Positions 5,274 through 11,856 of a DNA stretch of 11,856 nucleotides are shown here, piece by piece. Both the position numbers and the translations under genes were made by a program. The DNA is from Pseudomonadota bacterium. GTDB lineage: Bacteria > Pseudomonadota > Gammaproteobacteria > Pseudomonadales > Azotimanducaceae. The notes beneath the pieces were generated by a model. It had not been told where the DNA came from. It saw only the letters and a program-made list of their open reading frames with translations, and made no database searches. The stretch lies in assembly GCA_027622495.1 (NCBI GenBank), contig JAQBYL010000089.1, positions 1 to 11,856 of the forward strand. The letters are read 5' to 3'. Numbering within the stretch: the stretch's first letter is position 1; the number at the start of each line of letters is the position of its first letter.

Positions 5274-6959
5274 TCAGGAATCAGCCTCCTGGTCCATCTG
5301 CGCTTTGATCAGATCACCAAGTGTTTGTGGTCCAGCCCGCTCTACTTCCGCACGGCGGTGGTCGCGAACCGCAGTCCGTTCATCATCCCTGTCTTTGGCT
5401 TTCACAGATAGAGCGATGGTTCGGTTTTTGCGGTCCACGCTGATGATCTTGACTTCGATCTCTTCACCTACGGTCAGCGAATTACGGGCATCTTCAACCC
5501 GGTCCATGCTGAGTTCAGATGCCTTCAGCGTACCGGTCAACTCTTCGGCCAGGCGGATGATGGCTTCACGCGGCTCAACTTCAAGAATAACGCCGGTTAC
5601 GATGCTGCCCCGATCATTGATCGCGGTGTAATCGGTGAACGGATCCTGATCCAGCTGCTTCACCCCAAGCGAAATTCGCTCGCGCTCCGGATCCACCGAC
5701 AGGATGATGGTTTCGATCTCTTCACCCTTGCTGTAACGACGCACGGCGGTTTCGCCGGCTTCGTTCCAGGATATGTCAGACAGATGCACCAGACCGTCGA
5801 TGCCCCCTTCCAGACCAATGAAGATCCCGAAGTCGGTAATCGATTTGATCTTGCCGCTGATGCGATCGCCCTTGGCATGTTCGATACCGAACTGCTCCCA
5901 GGGATTGGGCCGGCACTGTTTGATACCGAGTGATATGCGTCTGCGTTCTTCGTCGATATCAAGAACCATGACTTCAACCGAGTCACCCACATTGACCACC
6001 TTCGACGGGTGGATATTCTTGTTGGTCCAGTCCATCTCGGAGACGTGCACCAGACCTTCAACCCCTTCTTCGATCTCGGCGAAACAGCCGTAGTCGGTGA
6101 GGTTGGTCACGGTGGCCACAACCTTGGCCCCTTCAGGATAACGGCGGGTTAACGCAACCCACGGATCATCACCCAGTTGCTTCATACCGAGACTGACGCG
6201 ATTCTTTTCGCGATCGAACTTGAGGATCTTAACGGCAACTTCAGCGCCAACATTGACCATTTCGCTCGGATGGCGAATGCGGCGCCACGCCATATCGGTA
6301 ATGTGCAGCAGACCGTCCACACCGCCCAGGTCCACGAACGCGCCGTAGTCGGTGAGGTTTTTGACGATGCCTTTCACATCCTGGCCTTCCTGCAGAGATT
6401 CGAGCAGCGCTTCGCGCTCGACACTGTTCTCGGCTTCGAGCACGGCGCGGCGGGACACCACCACGTTGTTGCGCTTCTGGTCCAGTTTGATGACTTTGAA
6501 ATCCAGTGGCTTGCCTTCAAGATGGGCGGTTTCGCGCAGCGGTCTGATGTCGACCAGCGAGCCCGGCAGGAACGCACGGATGTCGGTAATGTCTACGGTA
6601 AAGCCGCCTTTGACCTTGCCGCTGATGATGCCTTGAATGACCTCATCCTTCTCGAATGCTTCGTCGAGCATCTGCCAGGATTCGGCGCGGCGGGCTTTTT
6701 CCCTGGACAGTCGGGTTTCGCCCCAACCATCGTCCACGACTTCCATGGCTACTTTGACCTGGTCGCCCAGGGCAACTGTGAATTCTCCAGCGTCATTGAT
6801 GAACTGGCTGCGCGGGATCACACCTTCTGACTTCAGGCCAGCGTGCACGACCACCCAGTCGCTATCTATGTCTATCACCGTGCCGGTTACGATGGATCCG
6901 GGCTCCATCTCGATGGTTTTCAGACTCTCTTCAAATAGATCGGCAAAACTTTCGCTCAT
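5274..6959 (-). CDS. rpsA: 30S ribosomal protein S1
   Basis: The 561-residue protein starts MSESFADLFEESLKTIE like other gammaproteobacterial S1 proteins (E. coli S1 has 557). Six S1 RNA-binding (OB-fold) domains follow, roughly at 20-87, 105-171, 192-260, 277-347, 364-434 and 451-520. Repeated landmarks such as LTDYGAFVDL (202-211), LTDYGCFAEI (287-296), ITDFGIFIGL (374-383) and the recurrent VSLGMKQ/ISLGIKQ endings mark the later repeats. The first two domains attach S1 to the ribosome and the others hold mRNA near the start codon. It is preceded by cmk with a 72-bp leader and followed by the 11-bp hairpin and ihfB, the conserved cmk-rpsA-ihfB order. The start agrees with the family N-terminus although no Shine-Dalgarno precedes it. 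Confidence 0.98.
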   Translation of the reverse strand: MSESFADLFEESLKTIEMEPGSIVTGTVIDIDSDWVVVHAGLKSEGVIPRSQFINDAGEFTVALGDQVKVAMEVVDDGWGETRLSREKARRAESWQMLDEAFEKDEVIQGIISGKVKGGFTVDITDIRAFLPGSLVDIRPLRETAHLEGKPLDFKVIKLDQKRNNVVVSRRAVLEAENSVEREALLESLQEGQDVKGIVKNLTDYGAFVDLGGVDGLLHITDMAWRRIRHPSEMVNVGAEVAVKILKFDREKNRVSLGMKQLGDDPWVALTRRYPEGAKVVATVTNLTDYGCFAEIEEGVEGLVHVSEMDWTNKNIHPSKVVNVGDSVEVMVLDIDEERRRISLGIKQCRPNPWEQFGIEHAKGDRISGKIKSITDFGIFIGLEGGIDGLVHLSDISWNEAGETAVRRYSKGEEIETIILSVDPERERISLGVKQLDQDPFTDYTAINDRGSIVTGVILEVEPREAIIRLAEELTGTLKASELSMDRVEDARNSLTVGEEIEVKIISVDRKNRTIALSVKAKDRDDERTAVRDHRRAEVERAGPQTLGDLIKAQMDQEADS

Positions 6960-7031
6960 ATGTTTATTGTTTATGTCGCGGATGGCCCTTTGTGTTTTAC
7001 GGGCCTGCGACGTCTCCGTTGTTAGTGAATG
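6960..7031 (-). promoter_or_regulatory. rpsA leader: no Shine-Dalgarno, GC hairpin, AT-rich start region
   Basis: The 72 bp between the cmk stop and the rpsA ATG contain a hairpin with arms GGCCC (7005-7001) and GGGCC (6988-6984) around a 12-nt A-rich loop. The last 17 nt or so before the ATG are AT-rich and lack any GGAG-like motif. Family knowledge: E. coli rpsA also has a very weak Shine-Dalgarno, a folded leader, and translation repressed by free S1 protein. The same kind of autoregulation is a reasonable inference. I did not find a convincing promoter here. Confidence 0.5.
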
Positions 7032-7700
7032 TTATGTGCTGGCAAGCCCTTGCTCGACAATCGCGATCGACACCTCAAGCACCTTTTCGATGCTCATGCT
7101 GGTGCTCTCAATAATGATCGCGTCCTTTGCGGGGCGAAGTGGCGAAGCAGCACGCCTTGTATCTCGCTCGTCTCGTTGGATTATGGTGGCGAGAAGGGCG
7201 TGGACGCTAACACTTAAACCTTTGTTTTTCAACTGTTTATAGCGTCGCTCCGCACGAACTTGCGCACTCGCTTCAAGATAGATCTTGGCGGTTGCATCAG
7301 GGAACACCACAGTCCCCATATCGCGTCCGTCAGCAACCAGACCGGGTGGCTTGCGCATACTGTGCTGGCTGTCGAGGATCGCCTCTCTAACGGGCACACA
7401 GGCCGCCACCCTGGACGCCGCTTCGCCGACTTCTTCGTGTCGGATGCGGTCGGTCAGATCAACCCCATCGACCACCACCTGGCCGTTTTCGAAGCGGATA
7501 TCCAGGCCCCGCGCCATCTGTGCCAGCGCCTGCGCCGCACTCAGATCGATACCGCGCTCCAGCGCAATCGCCGCCACAATGCGATACAGAGCACCGCTAT
7601 CGAGCAGATGCCAGCCAAAATGCTTTGCCAGTAACGCAGCCAACGTGCCTTTGCCGGATCCACTGGGCCCATCCACGGTCACCACCGGGACATCAGTCAT
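7032..7700 (-). CDS. cmk: Cytidylate kinase (CMP/dCMP kinase)
   Basis: The 222-residue enzyme (typical bacterial length about 225) phosphorylates CMP and dCMP with ATP in the cytoplasm, feeding CTP and dCTP pools. The P-loop is GPSGSGKGT (11-19, K17). The CMP-binding region includes LLDSGALYR (32-40), the conserved RHEEVGEAASRVAACVPVR (87-105) and DGRDMGTVVFPDA (124-136). The lid region is RDERDTRRAASPL (176-188) with its arginine cluster. The ATG overlaps the end of tyrA by 8 bp, so translation is likely coupled to it. In many gammaproteobacteria aroA lies directly before cmk; here tyrA does. It is followed after 72 bp by rpsA, a very conserved pairing. Confidence 0.97.
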   Translation of the reverse strand: MTDVPVVTVDGPSGSGKGTLAALLAKHFGWHLLDSGALYRIVAAIALERGIDLSAAQALAQMARGLDIRFENGQVVVDGVDLTDRIRHEEVGEAASRVAACVPVREAILDSQHSMRKPPGLVADGRDMGTVVFPDATAKIYLEASAQVRAERRYKQLKNKGLSVSVHALLATIIQRDERDTRRAASPLRPAKDAIIIESTSMSIEKVLEVSIAIVEQGLAST

Positions 7701-8514
7701 CGCGGAAACGCTGCCTTATTGCGGACGCCTGCTCGATCAGATCAAGCAGAAGTTGCTGGTCATCCTGTTCAAGCGCCTGGTCCATGGCCTCAAGATGGGT
7801 TTTGAAGTCTGCAAGCGATGCCCGCAGAGCTTGCCGGTTCAGGGTAAAAATGCGACTCCACATGCTCGGTGTAGAACCGGCAATCCGCGAAAAATCACGA
7901 AAACCACCCCCGGCAAACGGACGATCAGCCGGGTCGATCGCATGCATGTAGGCAAACGCCAGGAAATGCGGCAAGTGGCTTGTGAGGGCGAGCTTCTGGT
8001 CGTGCTCCACTGCCGGCATGCAGAGGGTCTGTGCCCCGAGCGCCGCCCACAGGCCGCGGATCACATCCACGCTGTGCTGGTCGGTTTCGCTTGCTGGCGT
8101 GATGACCACGTTGCGTCCGCGGAACAGATTCACATCCGCTGCTCCCGGGCCACTCAACTCAGAACCGGCGATGGGGTGACAGGGAACATAGCGTGGGGGG
8201 ATACCCTCTGATGTGCCACGCAGTTGATCGAGGATCGGCGCCTTGATGCTGCCAACATCAAACACGATGCCTTTGTGAGCACGAAGCAGGTCCACCCAAC
8301 CGGCAACCATGTCGCTCGGGCTCGCAATCAGAACGAGATCGCTGTCGGACGCCGGGGCGTCGCTTAAGGAGTCGACAATCCCCAGCGCAAGCGCTTGCTT
8401 CGCACTCTCCGGATCCGGTTCAACCCCTTGTATATCACTGAAGAGATCTGCCTGGCGTGCGGCCAGCACAAACGAACTGCCCATCAGCCCCGTGCCGACA
8501 ACGGTCAGTTTCAT
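7693..8514 (-). CDS. tyrA: Prephenate/arogenate dehydrogenase (TyrA)
   Basis: The 273-residue NAD(P)-dependent enzyme oxidises and decarboxylates prephenate (or arogenate) towards tyrosine. The nucleotide fold is at the very N-terminus (VVGTGLMGSS, 5-14). IASPSDMV (63-70), DVGSIKAPI (86-94) and the catalytic-histidine segment PCHPIAGSE (111-119, H113) follow. The helical dimer domain carries LPHFLAFAYM and FRDFSRIAGS. It is a stand-alone dehydrogenase, with neither the chorismate mutase domain of enteric TyrA nor the C-terminal EPSP synthase fusion seen in Pseudomonas. The ATG overlaps the hisC stop by 4 bp (ATGA) and its TGA stop lies inside the beginning of cmk (8-bp overlap). Cofactor preference and whether arogenate is used cannot be read with confidence. 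Confidence 0.95.
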   Translation of the reverse strand: MKLTVVGTGLMGSSFVLAARQADLFSDIQGVEPDPESAKQALALGIVDSLSDAPASDSDLVLIASPSDMVAGWVDLLRAHKGIVFDVGSIKAPILDQLRGTSEGIPPRYVPCHPIAGSELSGPGAADVNLFRGRNVVITPASETDQHSVDVIRGLWAALGAQTLCMPAVEHDQKLALTSHLPHFLAFAYMHAIDPADRPFAGGGFRDFSRIAGSTPSMWSRIFTLNRQALRASLADFKTHLEAMDQALEQDDQQLLLDLIEQASAIRQRFRDD

Positions 8515-9614
8515 GGGTCGAGAATGTGCCGCAGCACTTTCAGAAAACGGGTGTTTTCAGCCTCAAGACCAATGCTGACCCGAAGATGATCCGGCAAACC
8601 ATACTCAGCGATTGGCCGCACGATCAGACCCTTTTCGAGGAGCCGTTGATTGACGAGCGCTGCGCTCAAATCACGACCGGCAAGCGAAAAGGTCAAAAAA
8701 TTCCCGGCCGACGGAATGTACTCGAGGCCCAGATCGGTCAGACCCGCATTCAGCTGACGCATGCCAGCGCGATTGATTTCACGACTCGCAGCCAGATATT
8801 CCTGGTCGGACAGTGCTGTTTCGGCAGCAACGAGTGCCAGGCTGTTGACGTTGAAGGGCTGGCGGGCGCGGTTAAGCAGATCGGCGAGTTCCGGCGTGCT
8901 CACCCCATATCCAACCCGCAGACCAGCAAGACCATAGGCCTTGGAGAAGGTGCGGGTGATCATCAGATTGGGATACCTGTCGAGCAGGTGAACCCCGTTC
9001 GGATAGTCCGGCTCGTCGACGTATTCGAAATAGGCTTCATCCAGCACAACCCAGACACGTTGCGGCAACTCATCCAGAAACTTAGTGAGCGAGCGCTCGC
9101 TTACCCATGTGCCGGTGGGATTGTTCGGGTTAGCCAGAAAGATCACCCGCGTATTTTCGGTAACTGCGGTGAGCATGGCATCGAGATCGGCGCCGTAATG
9201 ATCGGCTGGAACGGTGATCAAGGTGCCGCCAGAAGCGGTGACTGCCAGGTAATAAACGATGAACGCGTGCTGCGCAATGATCGCTTCGCTGCCGGGTTGG
9301 ACCATTACCCGGGCGGCGATTTCAAGCACGTCGTTCGAGCCGTTACCCAGCGTAATCTGCGCAGCATCAACACCCAGATTGCGGGCCAGGGCTTGTTTCA
9401 GACTGTAGCCGCTGCCATCCGGGTAACGGGCGAGGTCGGCAACCGCCTCGCTCAGACGCAAACGAACGCGCTCACTAACCCCTTGTGGGTTTTCGTTACT
9501 GGCAAGCTTAGTGATCTCAGACAGGCCGAGTTCACGAGCAACCTCATCGATGGGCTTGCCGGGCTTGTACGGGTTAAGCCCAGCAATACCCGGGTTAACC
9601 GGACCACTGAGCAT
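8511..9614 (-). CDS. hisC: Histidinol-phosphate/aromatic aminotransferase
   Basis: The 367-residue PLP enzyme of fold type I, aminotransferase class II, has the HisC signature throughout: KLASNENPQG (36-45), LGNGSNDVLE (89-98), ANPNNPTGTW (161-170), DEAYFEY (192-198) and the PLP-binding lysine K225 in TFSKAYGLAGLRVGYG (222-237). It transaminates imidazole-acetol phosphate in histidine synthesis. Copies in this operon (Pseudomonas HisC2) are also linked to aromatic amino acid transamination, which fits the pheA and tyrA neighbours. I take the ATG at 9614 instead of a TTG one codon upstream; the ATG shares one base with the pheA stop (TGATG). The stop overlaps the tyrA start by 4 bp. A separate hisC in a his operon elsewhere is possible. 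Confidence 0.95.
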   Translation of the reverse strand: MLSGPVNPGIAGLNPYKPGKPIDEVARELGLSEITKLASNENPQGVSERVRLRLSEAVADLARYPDGSGYSLKQALARNLGVDAAQITLGNGSNDVLEIAARVMVQPGSEAIIAQHAFIVYYLAVTASGGTLITVPADHYGADLDAMLTAVTENTRVIFLANPNNPTGTWVSERSLTKFLDELPQRVWVVLDEAYFEYVDEPDYPNGVHLLDRYPNLMITRTFSKAYGLAGLRVGYGVSTPELADLLNRARQPFNVNSLALVAAETALSDQEYLAASREINRAGMRQLNAGLTDLGLEYIPSAGNFLTFSLAGRDLSAALVNQRLLEKGLIVRPIAEYGLPDHLRVSIGLEAENTRFLKVLRHILDP

Positions 9615-10741
9615 CAACTCACACCCTGCGGGTAAGACCCCAGAACGCGGACTTCAAGAGCAACACCTCGGACCTCACGGAGAACATCGCTGATCTTTGG
9701 ATCGCGCTGATGACCGCAGAAGTCGATGAAGAACACGTACGACCAGTCACCCGACCGTGCGGGACGGGCTTCGATCCGGGTCAGGCTGATCTGGTTGCGA
9801 TGGAATGGCTCCAGCACAGAAAAGAGCGCTCCACTGGTGTTCTTGGTCGACACAAGGATAGACGTCTTGTCGTGCCCGCTGGGGCCCACATCCTGATTGC
9901 CGATCACCAGAAAACGGGTCTTGTTGTTGGGATCATCTTCTATGCGCGTGGCCAGCAGGCGCAGACCATAATATTCAGCATTGATCTCGCCGCCAATCGA
10001 TGCTGCATCCGGGCGCCCTGCCACAATTCTGGCCGCTTCTGCATTGCTGCTGACGGCGGTTTTTTTGATGTCACGATGGTGGGTGTCGAGCCAGCCCCGG
10101 CATTGAGCCAGAGATTGCGAGTGCGATATCACTTCCGTAACAACGCCATCGACATTGTCTGGATGCACCATGAATGCATGGTGGATGGGTATTTCCACTT
10201 CTGCGCAGATCGACAACGCGGACGTCATGAAACAATCCAGCGTGTGGTTGACCATACCTTCGGTGGAGTTTTCTACCGGGACTACACCGTAGTGCACGAT
10301 GCCCGCCTCCACCTCTCGAAAAACATCGTCTATGCCGCCGAGAGCGAGCGTTGTTGACGAGTGACCGAAATGCTTGATGGTGGCGCTCTCAGTGTAAGTG
10401 CCGCGTGGACCGAGATAGGCAATAGTCAGAGGTTGTTCAAGGTTCAGACAGCAGGAGATCACTTCGCGAAAAAGATGCGCGATGGCTTCGTTCGTGAGCG
10501 GGCCTGCATTGGCATCTTTCAGGCGTTTCAGAATCTGCGCTTCGCGCTCCGGTCGGTAAAACACCGGCGGCACATCGGGGCTTGCGGCTTTCTTGATCTG
10601 CCCTACCGTGACGGCGAGTGTTGCCCGCTCATTGAGCAATGCCAGCATTTCGTCATCAATCTGATCGATGCGCTCGCGTATACCCGTCAGTGCCTGCTTT
10701 TCCTGCTCGCCACTCGCAATTCTGTCTGTCTCTTTGCTCAT
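9614..10741 (-). CDS. pheA: Bifunctional chorismate mutase / prephenate dehydratase (P-protein)
   Basis: The 375-residue protein has three domains. An AroQ-type chorismate mutase (about 20-105) opens with RERIDQIDDEMLALLNER and converts chorismate to prephenate. A prephenate dehydratase (about 106-283) has AYLGPRGTYTE (108-118), VVPVENSTEGMV (153-164) and the catalytic TRF motif (275-277), making phenylpyruvate. An ACT regulatory domain (about 292-368) holds the GAL motif (304-306) and, where most relatives have ESRP, the variant EARP (324-327). These two motifs form the phenylalanine feedback site in the family. I chose the ATG at 10741 over an in-frame TTG one codon upstream; it shares one base with the serC stop (TGATG). 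No strong ribosome site is visible, so translational coupling to serC is likely. Confidence 0.96.
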   Translation of the reverse strand: MSKETDRIASGEQEKQALTGIRERIDQIDDEMLALLNERATLAVTVGQIKKAASPDVPPVFYRPEREAQILKRLKDANAGPLTNEAIAHLFREVISCCLNLEQPLTIAYLGPRGTYTESATIKHFGHSSTTLALGGIDDVFREVEAGIVHYGVVPVENSTEGMVNHTLDCFMTSALSICAEVEIPIHHAFMVHPDNVDGVVTEVISHSQSLAQCRGWLDTHHRDIKKTAVSSNAEAARIVAGRPDAASIGGEINAEYYGLRLLATRIEDDPNNKTRFLVIGNQDVGPSGHDKTSILVSTKNTSGALFSVLEPFHRNQISLTRIEARPARSGDWSYVFFIDFCGHQRDPKISDVLREVRGVALEVRVLGSYPQGVS

Positions 10742-11820
10742 CAACCGTGCGCTTTTTCGAACTCGCCCATGTAGTCCACCAGCGCAGATACCGCCTGTTC
10801 ACTGATGGCGTTGTAGATACTGGCCCGCATACCACCAACACTTCGATGCCCTTTGAGATTCATCAAACCAGCCTGTTCGGCGCCAGCGAGAAAAAGTTTG
10901 TCGAGATCCGCCGATGGCATGGTGAACGGTACATTCATCATCGACCGGTTTTCGGTGCGGACCGGTGAATTGTAGAAGTTGCTGTTATCGATCGCGCCAT
11001 ACAGAAGGCTTGCTTTGCGTTCGTTCATCGCTTTGATCGCGACCAGGCCACCCTGCGCTTTCAACCACTTGAACACCAGGCCAGCCAGATACCAGATATA
11101 GGTGGGGGGTGTATTAGACATCGAGTCCGCTTTGGCATGCACAGACCAGTCGAGCATTGCCGGTGTCTGTGGCAGTGCCTTTCCGAGTAGCTCCTTGCGC
11201 ACGATCACAATCGTGAGACCCGCCGGGCCGATGTTCTTCTGGGCACCGGCATAAATAACGTCGAACTGATTGACGTCGATGGGCCCGGACAGAATGTCGG
11301 ATGACATGTCTACCACCAGAGGGACCGGTGTTTTGGGAAACCCATGAAACTGCACACCGCCGATGGTTTCGTTGGAACAGATGTGCAGATAAGCAGCGGC
11401 CTTTGATAGTTGCCAATCGGCCACCGGGGGGATTCGATCATAGGCACTGGCTTCGGAGCTCGCAGCTATGTTGACCTTGCAGTAGCGGCCAGCTTCTTCG
11501 ATCGCCTTTTTTGACCAGGCACCCGTGTCGATGTAATCGGCCGTCTTCGCGTCACCCAGAAGATTCAGCGGAACAGCTGAGAACTGCGTGGTCGCGCCAC
11601 CGGTTAAGAAAAGAACCGCATAATCATCAGATACAGCGAGCAGCTCACGCATATCGCGTTCTGCAGTTTCTGCAACATCGATAAACGTCGAGCTTCGATG
11701 GCTCATTTCCATGACGGACATGCCGCTGCCACGGAAATCAAGCATTTCAGCCTGGGCTTCGAGCAGAACATCGGTCGGCAGCGCAGCCGGCCCCGCTGCA
11801 AAGTTGTGTACGCGCTTCAT
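10741..11820 (-). CDS. serC: Phosphoserine aminotransferase
   Basis: The 359-residue PLP-dependent enzyme (E. coli about 362) makes phosphoserine from 3-phosphohydroxypyruvate and glutamate, and the matching 4-phosphohydroxythreonine for vitamin B6 synthesis. The start HNFAAGPAALP (5-15), MEMSHRSSTF (37-46), FLTGGATTQFSAVP (71-84), DTGAWSKKA (98-106), the PLP lysine K195 in YAGAQKNIGPAG (190-201), and the C-terminal GHRSVGGMRASIYNA segment are all characteristic. It appears to be the first full gene of the aromatic block, 9 bp after the putative gyrA stop, and shares one base with pheA. A purine-rich ribosome site lies just upstream. Confidence 0.97.
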   Translation of the reverse strand: MKRVHNFAAGPAALPTDVLLEAQAEMLDFRGSGMSVMEMSHRSSTFIDVAETAERDMRELLAVSDDYAVLFLTGGATTQFSAVPLNLLGDAKTADYIDTGAWSKKAIEEAGRYCKVNIAASSEASAYDRIPPVADWQLSKAAAYLHICSNETIGGVQFHGFPKTPVPLVVDMSSDILSGPIDVNQFDVIYAGAQKNIGPAGLTIVIVRKELLGKALPQTPAMLDWSVHAKADSMSNTPPTYIWYLAGLVFKWLKAQGGLVAIKAMNERKASLLYGAIDNSNFYNSPVRTENRSMMNVPFTMPSADLDKLFLAGAEQAGLMNLKGHRSVGGMRASIYNAISEQAVSALVDYMGEFEKAHG

Positions 11821-11824
11821 GGAG

Positions 11825-11830
11825 CCTCTC
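11825..11830 (-). promoter_or_regulatory. Ribosome binding site of serC
   Basis: GAGAGG lies 4 nt before the serC ATG at 11820 and overlaps the last base of the upstream stop codon. It supports the chosen serC start and shows that serC has its own translation signal, unlike pheA, hisC and tyrA downstream. The spacing is slightly short. Confidence 0.5.
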
Positions 11831-11856
11831 TAGTCTTCGGCTGGGTCGCCGGCATC
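11830..11856 (-). CDS. C-terminal tail of an upstream gene, probably gyrA
   Basis: Reading from the window edge, eight codons (DAGDPAED) lead to a TAG stop at 11832-11830, 9 bp before serC. The acidic composition matches the usual acidic C-terminal tail of DNA gyrase subunit A, and gyrA is the gene normally found upstream of serC in Pseudomonas-like genomes. The fragment is far too short for identification by sequence; the call rests on position and composition. Confidence 0.35.
   Translation of the reverse strand, partial: DAGDPAED

Noticed and set aside
8457..9635. A 392-codon plus-strand open frame opposite hisC
   Set aside because: HisC is unmistakable on the minus strand; the antisense product has no family signature and no ribosome site of note.
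10739..10744. TTG start for pheA one codon before the ATG (and the same for hisC at 9615-9617)
   Set aside because: The adjacent ATG is the more likely initiator and gives the neat TGATG stop-start arrangement at both junctions; the TTG choice changes the protein by one residue only.
1..11856. A new defence system, mobile element, CRISPR array or biosynthetic cluster
   Set aside because: All supported genes belong to known housekeeping or polysaccharide families; no transposase, integrase, nuclease, toxin-antitoxin pair or regularly spaced repeats were seen.

Overview
The window reads as a gammaproteobacterial chromosome segment, and every gene I can support lies on the minus strand, so the biological order runs from high to low coordinates. 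The order (gyrA tail)-serC-pheA-hisC-tyrA-cmk-rpsA-ihfB-lapA-lapB matches the 'aromatic supra-operon' of Pseudomonas-type gammaproteobacteria. IHF-beta, a lapA/lapB pair and a fused chorismate mutase/prephenate dehydratase also point to Gammaproteobacteria. I cannot place it more finely from sequence alone.

Layout from the high-coordinate end. 11830-11856 holds eight codons that look like the acidic tail of gyrA. 7032-11820 is a compact block of serC (serine and PLP biosynthesis), pheA, hisC, tyrA (phenylalanine, tyrosine and histidine biosynthesis) and cmk, in which neighbours overlap by 1-8 bp. The usual aroA (EPSP synthase) between tyrA and cmk is absent. 4844-6959 holds rpsA, with a Shine-Dalgarno-poor structured leader, then a perfect 11-bp hairpin, then ihfB with a C-terminal extension. 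3350-4844 holds lapA and lapB, the envelope proteins that control LPS synthesis. 2965-3234 is a small secreted helix-hairpin-helix (ComEA-like) protein. 2713-2964 is the longest gene-free stretch (252 bp) and carries a dense nest of palindromes. 1-2712 holds two related GT4 glycosyltransferases and the N-terminal 200 residues of an asparagine-synthetase-like amidotransferase, tightly coupled as one operon that runs off the window.

The first part is housekeeping: amino acids, nucleotide precursor, translation, nucleoid protein, LPS homeostasis. The last 2.7 kb looks like the edge of a variable surface-polysaccharide (O-antigen or capsule) cluster. In Pseudomonas the O-antigen locus lies next to ihfB (himD), so this position is a plausible equivalent.

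I found no CRISPR array, tRNA, rRNA, transposon or prophage. I also found no clearly new biological system. The most interesting points are the missing aroA at a seamless tyrA/cmk junction, the palindrome nest at the housekeeping/polysaccharide boundary, and the RNA structures flanking rpsA.
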